Part shown: piece by piece, positions 1 through 9,019 of the stretch
Layout: each line of letters starts with the position of its first letter
Numbering within the stretch: position 1 is the first letter of the stretch
From: Fusobacterium_C necrophorum
GTDB lineage: Bacteria; Fusobacteriota; Fusobacteriia; Fusobacteriales; Fusobacteriaceae
Assembly (NCBI RefSeq): GCF_900104395.1
Contig: NZ_FMXX01000053.1
Strand: one strand, 5' to 3'
Length of the DNA: 12,287 bases
Translations under genes and position numbers: made by a program
The notes under the pieces: generated by a model
What the model was told of the DNA's origin: nothing
The model's database searches: none
Seen by the model: only the letters and a program-made list of their open reading frames with translations

Positions 1-3000
1 TCATTTGTTAGCGCAAGTCCATAAGTCCAGTATCTTGATTTGGCATGGAAGATCTCATCCACTACCAAATATCTACGATGCATTCGGTTTCTTCCTACAA
101 ACATTTCTCCAGATATGGTCCAGTTCAAACTATTGTTATGATCAAAAGCAGTCGATTTGAAGACTCCCCATTTTGCTTGTAGCATTTCTTCTTTCGATTT
201 TCCAATGTCTTTGAACTTAAATTCATGATGAATCAAACCTGCATACCAACCGGTGGTATTCCCAAGTTGCACCGTTTCCTTTTCATGTAAATAAGCAAAT
301 CCTTGTGCATGCGAGCTATAATCCATGACTCCGGCAGTATTTGTTTTGTATTCCCCTTGCATTCCAAAAGCTTTGATCTTATTGGAATCTTTTGACTTGG
401 TATCCCATTCTTTCTTGAGATATTTCAATTCTTTATCTAAGATAGAACTGGTTGCTTGGATTCTTTGTTGTACATTGGCATATTGGTGTCCCATCATTTC
501 GTCATAGGCTTGATGTAACAAGATTTCTTCATTGTTTCCTATACGATTCAGTTTTTGGAATAGTTGATTTTCTCTTGCTCCTATTTTTTCCACTCCATAT
601 CTTTGTTCCAATCCATCTGCAAAATTGTAGATATCTCTTGTTGTATTCTTATCATTTGCAAATACTGTATAAGGAATTTTTGCAAGATATGCATTTCTTA
701 TGCTAAAATCTGGTAGTTGTGTGATGGATGCCATCCAAGTTAATGCACCAGAATAGATGGACCATTTTTCTATTCCAGAGGTTCTTATCATATCATTATA
801 TGGTTCTATCATTTCCTGGCTTAATTGAATATATTTACCATTCGTATAGTTAGTGGCTTCTGTCCCTATTATTAAATCAGCTTCTGTTAATCCTACTAAT
901 TTTCCAATATTTGTAATAGGTTTTGTATAATTTATTCCAGAAGTATCTACATACATTCCTACTGATGAAGTAGGAATCTTATTAGGAACTCTGTTAGGAA
1001 TTGCCTGAACATCTGCGATAACAGGTTTTTGTACTACTCCATTTACGGTGATCGTTGCATTTGCGATTCCTGCAGGGGCATCTATCTTTATTTTATCTAA
1101 GCCCATGTCACCCATTTCTTTTGTCATGTCAGTAGCACCAATTATCTTTAATTTTTGAGCTCCACTTCCTGCTGTTATCTGATTGAAATTTAATACATTC
1201 TCTACTCCTGCTTTGTCCTCTGCATATTTTTCAGGAGTTATTTCAAACGTTCCATAGTTTTTAATAATAGCTCCCGCCAAAAGGATTCCATATCCATCTT
1301 CAGCATCTATATGGATATTTCCACGGTTATCAAGAATACCTCCAGACATCACTGCAATACCTATTTGTTTTTTGTTTCCAGAACCTACTGTTGTTATTGT
1401 CCCCGTATTAATTCCTTCTGCACCTTCTTCTATAAACATTCCAATATTTCTGTTATTTCCACTTAATTCAATTCTTCCAGCATTCTCTGCAACAGAGCCT
1501 TTTCCTGTTGCATACATTCCTATACTGTTTTCATCAGTAACTTTGATGACTCCACCTACTTCATTTTTGATATTTCCTGTTCCTCTTAATACTTTTGTTC
1601 CAGAACCAATAGGCTCTTCTTCTGTAAATCCTGCTGCCATTCCGATTCCATATTTTCTATGATTAGGATCGGAGATATCCGATTTCGATACTTTTATTTC
1701 TCCGTAGTTTTGAACCAATCCTGGTTTTGTTCCAGCGATTGCTCCTTTAAGATAACTATATATCCCTACATTTCCTATTCCAACAGAAAAATCAATATTT
1801 CCTTTGTTTTCTGCAGCTCCTGAAACATAAAGTCCATAGTTTTTATCTCCTATTGATTTTAAATGATTGTAGTTAGTGATAGAACCCGTTTTATCCGCTG
1901 AATAGAGAAACATAGAATCTTTCCCTAAGCTAATAACCTCTGTATTTCCTAAGAGCCCTGTCGTAATAGTATTTCCTTGTCCCGTCATTACATATCCAAA
2001 AGACCCATTTCCTATTGTTACTGTAGAGGTTTTACTCTCAAGATTTTGAGCATCTCCTGCAAGATAAACTGCTACCCCTTCCTGATTTTCCCCTAAACTT
2101 TTTCCTATTTTTAATTTTGCGACATTTTGAATAGTAACTAATCCTTTATTAGAATAAACAGCTATTCCAGCATCTCCAGCTGATGTTTCCGAATTTGCTC
2201 CCAATTCTATTTCTTTTCCATAAATTCCTATGGATTTATTTCCAGCAATTACTTTTTTAGAATTAATTATTTTGCTATTGATATCATTTGCAGAATATAT
2301 CCCAATACTTGGAGTTGTTGCAGAAGAAGAATCTCCTACTGTTATACTTCCGGTGTTTTTTATTTCATGACCAGAGATGGTTGCCTTTTCAGATTGCATT
2401 CCAATAGACTGATCTCCCGTTAATGTAATAACCCCTTCATTTGTTATATTTCCCCCTGTACTTTGAGACATTCCAAGTACTTTTACCCCTGTACTGCTTA
2501 TAGAACCACTCAGCTTATTCTGCAATATTCCTCCTTCAGTACGCATTCCCACGGAACCTGATCCTACGGTCATCATTCCTTCATTTTCAGCATTACTACC
2601 TATAGCATACATTGCAGAACCATTTTTCCCTACCTCAATATTTCCTGTATTTTTATTTTTCAAACTAGTTGATACATTTGTTATTGTATCTTTAGTAGCA
2701 TACATTGCAGAGGAATTATCTCCTATCAGTGTAATTTTTCCAGCATTATCTACTGAGCCTCCATTTGTGGCATAGATTCCCGTTACTTTCTGTTTTGTAG
2801 AAGATAGATTCGTTCCATTCATTAATTCTAGTATAGTAGTATTTGAGTTTACAAAAATGGTTTCATCATTATTAATTGCTTTTGTATTTCTATAATTTAA
2901 TGTAGCATTCTTAACATTGATATATGTATATCCATTTGTAGACGTCAATGCCAGATTATCTATAAAATTATTTCCTAAACCTGAATTATAAGTTCCTCCT

Positions 3001-6000
3001 TCAAGTAGATAAGCTACAGAACCTGATTCTGTCATGTTAATATTTCCACCAATTCCATTAAATACAGGAAGAGTTCCACTTGATGTTGCTGTCAATTTAA
3101 AACCTAGAGATTCTTTTCCTACTATATAAGTTCCACCGCTTACATTTACTGTAGAATCTGTAGCATTTACTGCAACACTAGCTTCTTTGACAAATATATT
3201 TCCCGTTGAAGTTAAAATACCATTTTTCATAAATATTCCAGTACTTTTTATATTTTGTGACAAATCAATTGTTCCAGAATGACTTAGTATTGAGGTAGCA
3301 CCTGAATGAGTTGTTATATCATTATTTGCATAAATTCCAAATATTCCTGACTTTCCGTTGATTCCTTTTATTTTACCTGCATTTGCAATATCTATATTTT
3401 TACTCCAAGTTAAAATTGAAGAACTTATTTTGTTTGCTCCCCAAATTCCGACTCCATTCGTTCCCAGCTCAATTGTTCCATTAGTGGTATTTTCTAATTT
3501 GGAACCTGAAGCTCCAAACATTGCAATACTATTTTCTCCTGTACTATTTGCAGCATCCATTTTAATAGTTCCTTCATTGATTCCTTGTGCATAGTCTACA
3601 ACAATTCCAGTGGCTCCTTTTTTAGAAAATTCAATATTTCCTTTATTAGTCACTTTTACAGAATCATTCCTTGTTGCACTATCAAAATTAGCCTGAGCAA
3701 TTGCTATATCACGAATAGAACTATCACTTCCTGTAATTTTTTTACCTGTTTCTACTCTAACATTGGAATTCATGAAATCCACTCTGTAGTATTTATCAAT
3801 GGTAGTACTAGAATGATTATCTAGATCGATGTCACTATTTATGGATAAAGAAGCTTTTGTTGCTTTGTAAGCTTTGAAATTTCTACTACTCAAACTAGTA
3901 TTAATCTCTACATTCTTTCCTAAAAAATCATTGATACTATTAATATCGACACTGCTTAATGGAATATAATCTGTGTTTGGATTGGTATTATCTAGTACAA
4001 ATAAAGTTGATTTATCATCTAATTCTAGTTTAATTTTATTATTGTTACTTCCATTAAACATTGCATTTAGTTTATCTGATGTTTGGCCAGATCCTTTTCC
4101 CGGTGTAGTATCTTTAAAGTAGAAAGCGGTAGCTCCATTTATCAATTTTCCTGTTACAACATTTTCATTATTTATTTTAAATTTACCATCAGAAGTATAT
4201 GTAGTTCCTGACTTAGTATAGTTATAAAATAATAATGTTCCTGCTCCATCAGCTTCTAAAACAACTTTTTTATTAACATCTGCACTATCTCCAAGTTGAA
4301 CAGTTGCATTGTTATCTGCAAAAAGTCCTAAAGCTCCTCCTTCAGCTCTTATTTTCCCATTTTTTATTTCTGTTTTAGAATTCACTCCTGAAGAATATAG
4401 AGATATTGACTTTGCTCCAGAAGTTGTGATTGAACCATCTGTCATTTCAAAACTACCCCTATTATATACTCCTGTTACTCTTGTTCCATTTAATGATATA
4501 TCTCCTGTATTTTTTCCTATTGAATCTTTATCATTAACAACCACTCCTATAGTTTCTAAAAGATCAGTTGTATCATATTTTATATCTTTATTATTAACGA
4601 TTTCTCCACCACTAGAGGCAAACATTCCTATTGCTTTTGAAGCTTCCCCAAAAAATCTTATTGAATTTGTATTCATTGCTACAGCTTTATTTCCTGATAT
4701 ATCTTTTTTATTAGCAACCATCCCTATATTTTGATCCCCAGCAGTTATATTTATTGTTCCTTTATTGATTGCTTCCGGAGTCAATGAACCTGTATCATCT
4801 GTATTGACAGTTCCTAAATCTACTCTCATTCCTATATTTTTAGTTCTAGTCACATTTATTGTTCCTGTTGTATCATTCGTAATGTTATCATTCGCTTTTG
4901 TTATTAAAACCATTCCTGTATTCCCTTGTCCACCAGATACATTAATGGTTCCTTTATTTATTATCATATCTTTGTAGGCTCGAATAGATTTGTTAGTACT
5001 CATAACTTTATCTTCAATAATTGCAATTCCAGAAGAAAGAGAATTTTCCTGTCCATTTCCTCCCGAAATAATGATTTTTCCTCCAGATTTATTTTCTATT
5101 TTAGATTCCGGTAAAATACGAGAAGATACTTTTAATCCATAACTTCCGGTTCCTGCTAAGTTCATATTTCCTGCATTCTCAACCTCTATTTTTGTATTTG
5201 GAGATGATTTGGGTGGAGCAAACACTTGAATTCCTATAGAATTTTTTCCTGTAAAAGAAATCTTTCCTCCACTGGCATTAGCTAATTTATATAAGTCCTC
5301 ACTTGGGGATGGATCATCATATTCATGAGTTAAAATTAATCCTATTTTATATCCTAGATATCCTCCCTTAGTTACCGTTCCATCAGAATTATGAATATCT
5401 TTTGTTCTTTTTAAATTTATTCCAGTTCCAGGCTGATTAAAAACTCCTGTTAGATTTCCTCCTAAGTTCGGAGCAAGGAATAACTCTAATTCCAATTCAT
5501 TCGGATTGGTAGGAGGATTGGTTGGGTCATTTTCAACTTTTAATCCTCCTAACCCTTCTATTCCTCTATATCCTTCTTCTGCTTTATCAGTAATTGTTCC
5601 CTCATTTCTAATTTCTCTTTTCTTTCTTCCTACATCATCATTTTGTATTTCGTATCCTACAACTAAAGGTCCTACTAAATTTACAGTACCTACATTTACA
5701 ATAGTAGCCCCATTTTTTGTAGCATTATCTAAGGTAGCTACTCTCGACCCTCCTACAAGAAAGGCTTGATTATTCCATGGCCTTGCTGTAGTATCAGAGT
5801 CTACAATATTTCCCCTTATAGAATCTATTGTTATATCTCCTTCTACTCTAGCTGTTTTTCCTCCATTACCAGAAGAAAAGTTTGTATAATCAAAAAATAC
5901 TTTTAAAAGAGCTGAGTCAAAATTTGCTCCTGCAACATAACTGCTTGGAGATTTCCATGCATATACAACTGTAGGAGTTCCTAAATCTGTTGCTGTTACG

Positions 6001-6896
6001 ATTTTATCATTACTAGTATCATATGACAATCCATCTCCTGTATGCCTTCCTCCATCTGTATTTCCTAAAGTAAGTTGTCTCATATAATTACGATAAGATC
6101 CCAACTTAATATTAAAAGTAGGTGGTGTTGGTAAACTAACTGTAATTGGATCTGGAGCTACTGGGTTAAACTTTTCAATTGCAATTACTGGTGGTGTTGG
6201 TGGATTAGGTTCTCTTGGTGTATTCAGTGGCATTACAGGATTTACCACCATCTTTGGTGGAATTACAGTAACTGGATTTTTAACAATTTCTTTTGGTTTT
6301 ACTGAAGCTGCTAGTTCTATTTTTCTTATAGGCTCTTGTAAAATCGTCACTTCTTCTAGACCATAATTTTTCCTTTGTTTCTTTATTGCAGAAGTTGTTG
6401 CAGGATGAGCAAAATTTTCTGTTGACAAAGCTGTATATTCTGTATAAGCATCGCTATCAGGAGAAACAAATCTCAAAAATAAATCGTTACTTCTTGTAAA
6501 AATTCCTTCGTAAGGATATTTCTTTGCCTTATCTCCTCTTCCTTTGTATGCTTTTGACCAATTGTTATACATATAATTCATTCCAAATTGCCAAGAAGCC
6601 CAAGGAGATTTTACCACTTGATCCCCTTGTTCCATTAATTGGACTAATTCTAATTGAGTGCCTTTTAATTTCTTACTATTTTCTTCCTTGATTCGTCTTA
6701 ACATTTCACTTAGTCTATCCGTGGATAAACCTATTTCCTGTTTCGTTGCTACGGTCGCATGCACTCCTTGCGCAAAAGCATTCATTCCCAACATAACATA
6801 TAGTAATACGAGACCTATGGAAAAGCTTATATTTCTATTTCTTTTCGCTATCCATCGCAAATTTTTTTCTACTTCTCTCAATTGATTCTTAACCAT
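1..6896 (-). CDS. Type Va autotransporter adhesin, fusobacterial type (C-terminus beyond window)
   Basis: Very large surface protein predicted to carry its own outer-membrane translocator. I read the frame codon by codon from the ATG at 6896 to the window edge and found no stop, giving at least 2,298 residues. Residues 1-47 form a long signal peptide: charged MVKNQLREVEKNL, hydrophobic SIGLVLLYVMLG, cleavage probably after NAFA (42) or VHA (47). A helical region with KSPWASWQFGMNYM follows at about 52-112, then a proline-rich linker at about 203-265. A long passenger of N-x-G-x-I / IGMYA repeats runs to about 1,900. Before the barrel comes a typical fusobacterial junction (SGALTWMASITQ, HQYANVQQRI) at about 2,030-2,140. 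Beta-barrel strands such as AFGMQGEYKT and WYAGLIHHEFKF begin near 2,170; roughly half the barrel is missing. A strong GGAGGAG ribosome site lies 4 nt before the ATG. The family resemblance is clear. The ligand is unknown, and I cannot equate it with a named adhesin such as Fap2 or RadD. Confidence 0.93.
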   Translation of the reverse strand, partial: MVKNQLREVEKNLRWIAKRNRNISFSIGLVLLYVMLGMNAFAQGVHATVATKQEIGLSTDRLSEMLRRIKEENSKKLKGTQLELVQLMEQGDQVVKSPWASWQFGMNYMYNNWSKAYKGRGDKAKKYPYEGIFTRSNDLFLRFVSPDSDAYTEYTALSTENFAHPATTSAIKKQRKNYGLEEVTILQEPIRKIELAASVKPKEIVKNPVTVIPPKMVVNPVMPLNTPREPNPPTPPVIAIEKFNPVAPDPITVSLPTPPTFNIKLGSYRNYMRQLTLGNTDGGRHTGDGLSYDTSNDKIVTATDLGTPTVVYAWKSPSSYVAGANFDSALLKVFFDYTNFSSGNGGKTARVEGDITIDSIRGNIVDSDTTARPWNNQAFLVGGSRVATLDNATKNGATIVNVGTVNLVGPLVVGYEIQNDDVGRKKREIRNEGTITDKAEEGYRGIEGLGGLKVENDPTNPPTNPNELELELFLAPNLGGNLTGVFNQPGTGINLKRTKDIHNSDGTVTKGGYLGYKIGLILTHEYDDPSPSEDLYKLANASGGKISFTGKNSIGIQVFAPPKSSPNTKIEVENAGNMNLAGTGSYGLKVSSRILPESKIENKSGGKIIISGGNGQENSLSSGIAIIEDKVMSTNKSIRAYKDMIINKGTINVSGGQGNTGMVLITKANDNITNDTTGTINVTRTKNIGMRVDLGTVNTDDTGSLTPEAINKGTINITAGDQNIGMVANKKDISGNKAVAMNTNSIRFFGEASKAIGMFASSGGEIVNNKDIKYDTTDLLETIGVVVNDKDSIGKNTGDISLNGTRVTGVYNRGSFEMTDGSITTSGAKSISLYSSGVNSKTEIKNGKIRAEGGALGLFADNNATVQLGDSADVNKKVVLEADGAGTLLFYNYTKSGTTYTSDGKFKINNENVVTGKLINGATAFYFKDTTPGKGSGQTSDKLNAMFNGSNNNKIKLELDDKSTLFVLDNTNPNTDYIPLSSVDINSINDFLGKNVEINTSLSSRNFKAYKATKASLSINSDIDLDNHSSTTIDKYYRVDFMNSNVRVETGKKITGSDSSIRDIAIAQANFDSATRNDSVKVTNKGNIEFSKKGATGIVVDYAQGINEGTIKMDAANSTGENSIAMFGASGSKLENTTNGTIELGTNGVGIWGANKISSSILTWSKNIDIANAGKIKGINGKSGIFGIYANNDITTHSGATSILSHSGTIDLSQNIKSTGIFMKNGILTSTGNIFVKEASVAVNATDSTVNVSGGTYIVGKESLGFKLTATSSGTLPVFNGIGGNINMTESGSVAYLLEGGTYNSGLGNNFIDNLALTSTNGYTYINVKNATLNYRNTKAINNDETIFVNSNTTILELMNGTNLSSTKQKVTGIYATNGGSVDNAGKITLIGDNSSAMYATKDTITNVSTSLKNKNTGNIEVGKNGSAMYAIGSNAENEGMMTVGSGSVGMRTEGGILQNKLSGSISSTGVKVLGMSQSTGGNITNEGVITLTGDQSIGMQSEKATISGHEIKNTGSITVGDSSSATTPSIGIYSANDINSKIINSKKVIAGNKSIGIYGKEIELGANSETSAGDAGIAVYSNKGLVTIQNVAKLKIGKSLGENQEGVAVYLAGDAQNLESKTSTVTIGNGSFGYVMTGQGNTITTGLLGNTEVISLGKDSMFLYSADKTGSITNYNHLKSIGDKNYGLYVSGAAENKGNIDFSVGIGNVGIYSYLKGAIAGTKPGLVQNYGEIKVSKSDISDPNHRKYGIGMAAGFTEEEPIGSGTKVLRGTGNIKNEVGGVIKVTDENSIGMYATGKGSVAENAGRIELSGNNRNIGMFIEEGAEGINTGTITTVGSGNKKQIGIAVMSGGILDNRGNIHIDAEDGYGILLAGAIIKNYGTFEITPEKYAEDKAGVENVLNFNQITAGSGAQKLKIIGATDMTKEMGDMGLDKIKIDAPAGIANATITVNGVVQKPVIADVQAIPNRVPNKIPTSSVGMYVDTSGINYTKPITNIGKLVGLTEADLIIGTEATNYTNGKYIQLSQEMIEPYNDMIRTSGIEKWSIYSGALTWMASITQLPDFSIRNAYLAKIPYTVFANDKNTTRDIYNFADGLEQRYGVEKIGARENQLFQKLNRIGNNEEILLHQAYDEMMGHQYANVQQRIQATSSILDKELKYLKKEWDTKSKDSNKIKAFGMQGEYKTNTAGVMDYSSHAQGFAYLHEKETVQLGNTTGWYAGLIHHEFKFKDIGKSKEEMLQAKWGVFKSTAFDHNNSLNWTISGEMFVGRNRMHRRYLVVDEIFHAKSRYWTYGLALTN
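1260..5720 (-). repeat. Degenerate beta-helix repeats in the autotransporter passenger
   Basis: By eye I count about 20 imperfect copies of a unit built as N-x-G-x-I/V-x-V/L, 6-12 polar residues, then (S/N)-I/A-G/A-M-Y/F-A. Examples are NKGTINVSGG...TGMV near 4950, NKGTINITAGDQNIGMVA near 4740, NAGKITLIGDNSSAMYA near 2740, NEGVITLTGDQSIGMQ near 2430 and NTGSITVGDSS near 2340. Spacing is irregular and the copies have diverged in DNA sequence, so this is a protein-level repeat rather than a tandem DNA array. Such Asn/Gly/Ile ladders are expected of a right-handed beta-helix passenger, in which each repeat is about one or two rungs. Confidence 0.7.
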
Positions 6897-6900
6897 AATT

Positions 6901-6907
6901 CTCCTCC
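6901..6907 (-). promoter_or_regulatory. Ribosome binding site fixing the autotransporter start
   Basis: GGAGGAG on the minus strand lies 4 nt upstream of the ATG at 6896. It supports that ATG even though the signal peptide's hydrophobic core begins only at about residue 25. Confidence 0.8.
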
Positions 6908-6933
6908 CCATTCATATAATTCTATTATTTTTT

Positions 6934-6942
6934 ATTATATCA
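6934..6942 (-). promoter_or_regulatory. Extended -10 promoter for the autotransporter
   Basis: The minus strand reads TGATATAAT, a perfect TATAAT preceded by the TGn extension. No good TTGACA stands 15-19 bp upstream, as expected when an extended -10 compensates. Transcription would begin near 6927, giving a leader of about 30 nt. This is inferred from sequence only. Confidence 0.55.
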
Positions 6943-7149
6943 CAACAGACTCATTTTCAGAGCCAAATATTAATACTCTTTTGTTTAATTATAGTACATT
7001 TATTCTATTTTTATAATGATTTCTCTTAAAATAGGCTATTGTACTTTTCATCAAATCAGAGTTCATGAAAGGAGAGGGATTCCAATTTTTAAGAGTTTCG
7101 CAGAATAAAAACACTTAAAATGTAGAAAGCAATTCTTTATTTGACATAG

Positions 7150-7194
7150 AAAAAAGGATTTTAAAAATTTCATTTCCGAAATCCCTAAAATCCT
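7150..7194 (-). terminator. Rho-independent terminator of the ABC operon
   Basis: On the minus strand a 9-bp perfect stem, AGGATTTTA (7194-7186) with TAAAATCCT (7163-7155), closes a 22-nt loop that can itself pair (ATTTC with GAAAT). It is followed directly by a run of T down to 7150. It lies about 130 nt after the stop codon of the second ABC gene. The stem is AT-rich but perfectly paired, and the T-tract is on the correct side for minus-strand transcription only. Confidence 0.75.
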
Positions 7195-7324
7195 CTTGAA
7201 AATTTCATTCTTCTTCATCAACATAATTTGACAAAGAATCGCAAACATCTATTCTTTCAACTAGGCATTTTTTCTTATGTTTTACTGATATCTTAACTTG
7301 TGTATCCAAGCATCTGTTCGAACG

Positions 7325-9019
7325 TTACACTAACTTCCCCTGTTCCATTTTTAAAATTCTGTCACAGACTCCTAATGTGGAAAGTCTATGAGAAACTAAA
7401 ATAACCGTTTTATCTTTTCTTTCCTGCATTAAAGATTTTAAAATAATCGCTTCATTTTGGACATCCAAATTGGAAGTAGGCTCATCCAAGAAGAAGATAG
7501 AACGATCAGCTAAAAAACATCGAGTCAGACCGATTCTTTGTCGTTCTCCTCCGGAAAAATTTTTTCCTCCTTCTTCCACTACGGTCTCCAATTTTTCAGG
7601 AAGACTCATGACATAGTCGTAAAAGGAAGCCTTCTTCAAAGCTTCTACAATTTCTTCTTCGCTCGCATTCGGTTTTGCAACCAAAAGATTGTCTCGAATG
7701 GTTCCTGTAAATAAACTGGTAGACTGCGTCATATAGTTATAATGAGAGTATAGAGAAGTTCTCTTCGCCTCTTTAATATCCATCCCTCCCAAAGAAATTT
7801 TTCCGGAATCGGCATCCCAAAAACGCATCATCAATTTCAATAGAGTTGATTTTCCACAACCGCTTGGCCCCATAATTCCAACAATCTCTCCGGGTTTAAT
7901 TTCTAAATTCACTCCATTTAATACCTGCTGTTGTCTTCCGCTTCGATATTCAAATTGTAAATTTTCAACGCTTAAATTTCCCATTGCAATTTCTTGTGCG
8001 TTTTCACTATCTTCTACAGCAGGTGTTTCTTCCATCAAAGAAAGCACTCGTTCTCCACAGGCAAACGTTTGAGATAAAATATTTCCCAAATTTGCTAAGT
8101 TGATATAAGGGGCGAAACTTCCTACCTGCAGCACTCCTGCCAAAATAGCCGCTTCCATTCCAACCGTTCCGAAAGCAACCAAAAACACGCTCAAAATAAG
8201 TTGCAGCAAAGAAACGAAAATGATAGCACTGTCCGTCCAAACTTGAACCAGAGCCATTTGATTTCGCAGTTCCCTTTGTCCTGCACAAAGATTATCTGTC
8301 AGCAAGGAAATTCTTGTCACCATTTCCCTTCCTCTTCGATATTGAACCACTTCCCGTAATCCTCGTAATTTATCCAAAAATTCTCCATTTAAATTTCCAA
8401 TTTCATTTCGCACTTTCATCCCTACGGTACTTGCCTTTCGAGAAGCCACCCAAGGAACTAGAATTCCTACAAAAATTTGCCCTAACAAGGCATAGATCGC
8501 ATAAATCCAATGCAGTCCCAAATAGTATAAAAACAAGATAACGGTAGTAACAAAGGCAATTAAAATAGGTGATACCGTATGGGCATAGAAAACTTCTAAA
8601 AGCTCGATATCTCCTGTAATCATAGAGATTAAATTCCCTTGATTTTCTCCGTCTATTTTTGCCGGTGCCAATCTTCTCATCACCTGAAACAATCGAACTC
8701 GAATTTCAGCTAAAATGTGAAAGGCAATAAAGTGATTACAATACTGTTCAATATAATGTAATAGTCCTCGAAAAAAAGCACAGATTGCCATGGCGACAAA
8801 ATAGGAATGTAAGGACCAAGTTCCAAAAGGAACTGTTGACAAATCCACCCAATCCAAAATTTTTAAAATGGCATAGGCTCCGAACATACTGATCCCGAAA
8901 GAAAATAAAAAGCCGATGACCCCTGTTGCAACTGCAATACTCATAATTCCCCACAAAGGTTTCAGAAGTCCTGCGAGCTGAAACATAATTTTTGCTGCAC
9001 TTCGTCTATTTTGCTTCAT
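7325..9019 (-). CDS. CydC-like ABC exporter half (permease-ATPase fusion)
   Basis: A 564-residue inner-membrane half-transporter with a fused exporter membrane domain and ATPase domain. Hydrophobic segments lie at about 24-45, 72-90, 148-190 and 264-305. The ATPase domain has Walker A GPSGCGKST (384-392), Q-loop Gln 432 in MTQSTSLFTGT, signature FSGGE (488-492), Walker B FFLDEP (509-514) with catalytic Glu 513, and H-loop His 544. All catalytic elements are present. The membrane domain carries RRLAPAKIDGENQGNLISMI, resembling the CydC family. Known CydDC complexes are heterodimers linked to cysteine/glutathione export and haem transport; substrate specificity here is inference. I chose the ATG at 9019 over one at 9106 because GGAGG lies 5 nt before it and it overlaps the upstream partner by only 14 nt, pointing to coupled translation. 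A generic lipid or drug exporter half remains possible. Confidence 0.9.
   Translation of the reverse strand: MKQNRRSAAKIMFQLAGLLKPLWGIMSIAVATGVIGFLFSFGISMFGAYAILKILDWVDLSTVPFGTWSLHSYFVAMAICAFFRGLLHYIEQYCNHFIAFHILAEIRVRLFQVMRRLAPAKIDGENQGNLISMITGDIELLEVFYAHTVSPILIAFVTTVILFLYYLGLHWIYAIYALLGQIFVGILVPWVASRKASTVGMKVRNEIGNLNGEFLDKLRGLREVVQYRRGREMVTRISLLTDNLCAGQRELRNQMALVQVWTDSAIIFVSLLQLILSVFLVAFGTVGMEAAILAGVLQVGSFAPYINLANLGNILSQTFACGERVLSLMEETPAVEDSENAQEIAMGNLSVENLQFEYRSGRQQQVLNGVNLEIKPGEIVGIMGPSGCGKSTLLKLMMRFWDADSGKISLGGMDIKEAKRTSLYSHYNYMTQSTSLFTGTIRDNLLVAKPNASEEEIVEALKKASFYDYVMSLPEKLETVVEEGGKNFSGGERQRIGLTRCFLADRSIFFLDEPTSNLDVQNEAIILKSLMQERKDKTVILVSHRLSTLGVCDRILKMEQGKLV

Larger units (their letters stand above)
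6897..7324. other. Non-coding gap between the ABC operon and the autotransporter
   Basis: This 428-bp stretch holds the autotransporter promoter and ribosome site (6901-6942) and the ABC operon terminator (about 7150-7194). A 61-codon minus frame at 7063-7248 runs straight through the terminator hairpin, has no convincing ribosome site and resembles nothing I know. I see no tRNA, riboswitch or conserved small-RNA architecture. A short palindrome GTTCGAAC lies at 7317-7324, just after the ABC stop codon. Confidence 0.6.

Noticed and set aside
1260..5720. CRISPR or tandem DNA repeat array in the repeat-rich stretch
   Set aside because: The repetition is at protein level only; DNA copies are diverged and irregularly spaced, and a single open frame runs through all of it.
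1372..5769. Plus-strand frames of 60-141 codons, including the 141-codon frame at 4309-4734
   Set aside because: They lie opposite the intact autotransporter frame and are rich in Ile, Pro, Phe and Ser, which is what the antisense of repeated Asn/Gly/Ile codons gives. None has a convincing ribosome site or a known domain.
7046..7070. Inverted repeat TTTCAT ... ATGAAA in the intergenic gap
   Set aside because: The stem is only 6 bp of AT-rich sequence around a 13-nt loop, with no T-tract on either side, so it is likely chance.
7063..7248. 61-codon minus-strand frame beginning MFAILCQIM
   Set aside because: It runs through the terminator hairpin, lacks a ribosome site, and its Phe/Lys/Leu content is that of random AT-rich DNA.
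8007..8288. Minus- and plus-strand frames inside the ABC genes (for example 8007-8288, 9448-9648, 10012-10338)
   Set aside because: They are shadows of the two ABC genes, which show complete, correctly spaced ATPase motifs in their own frames.
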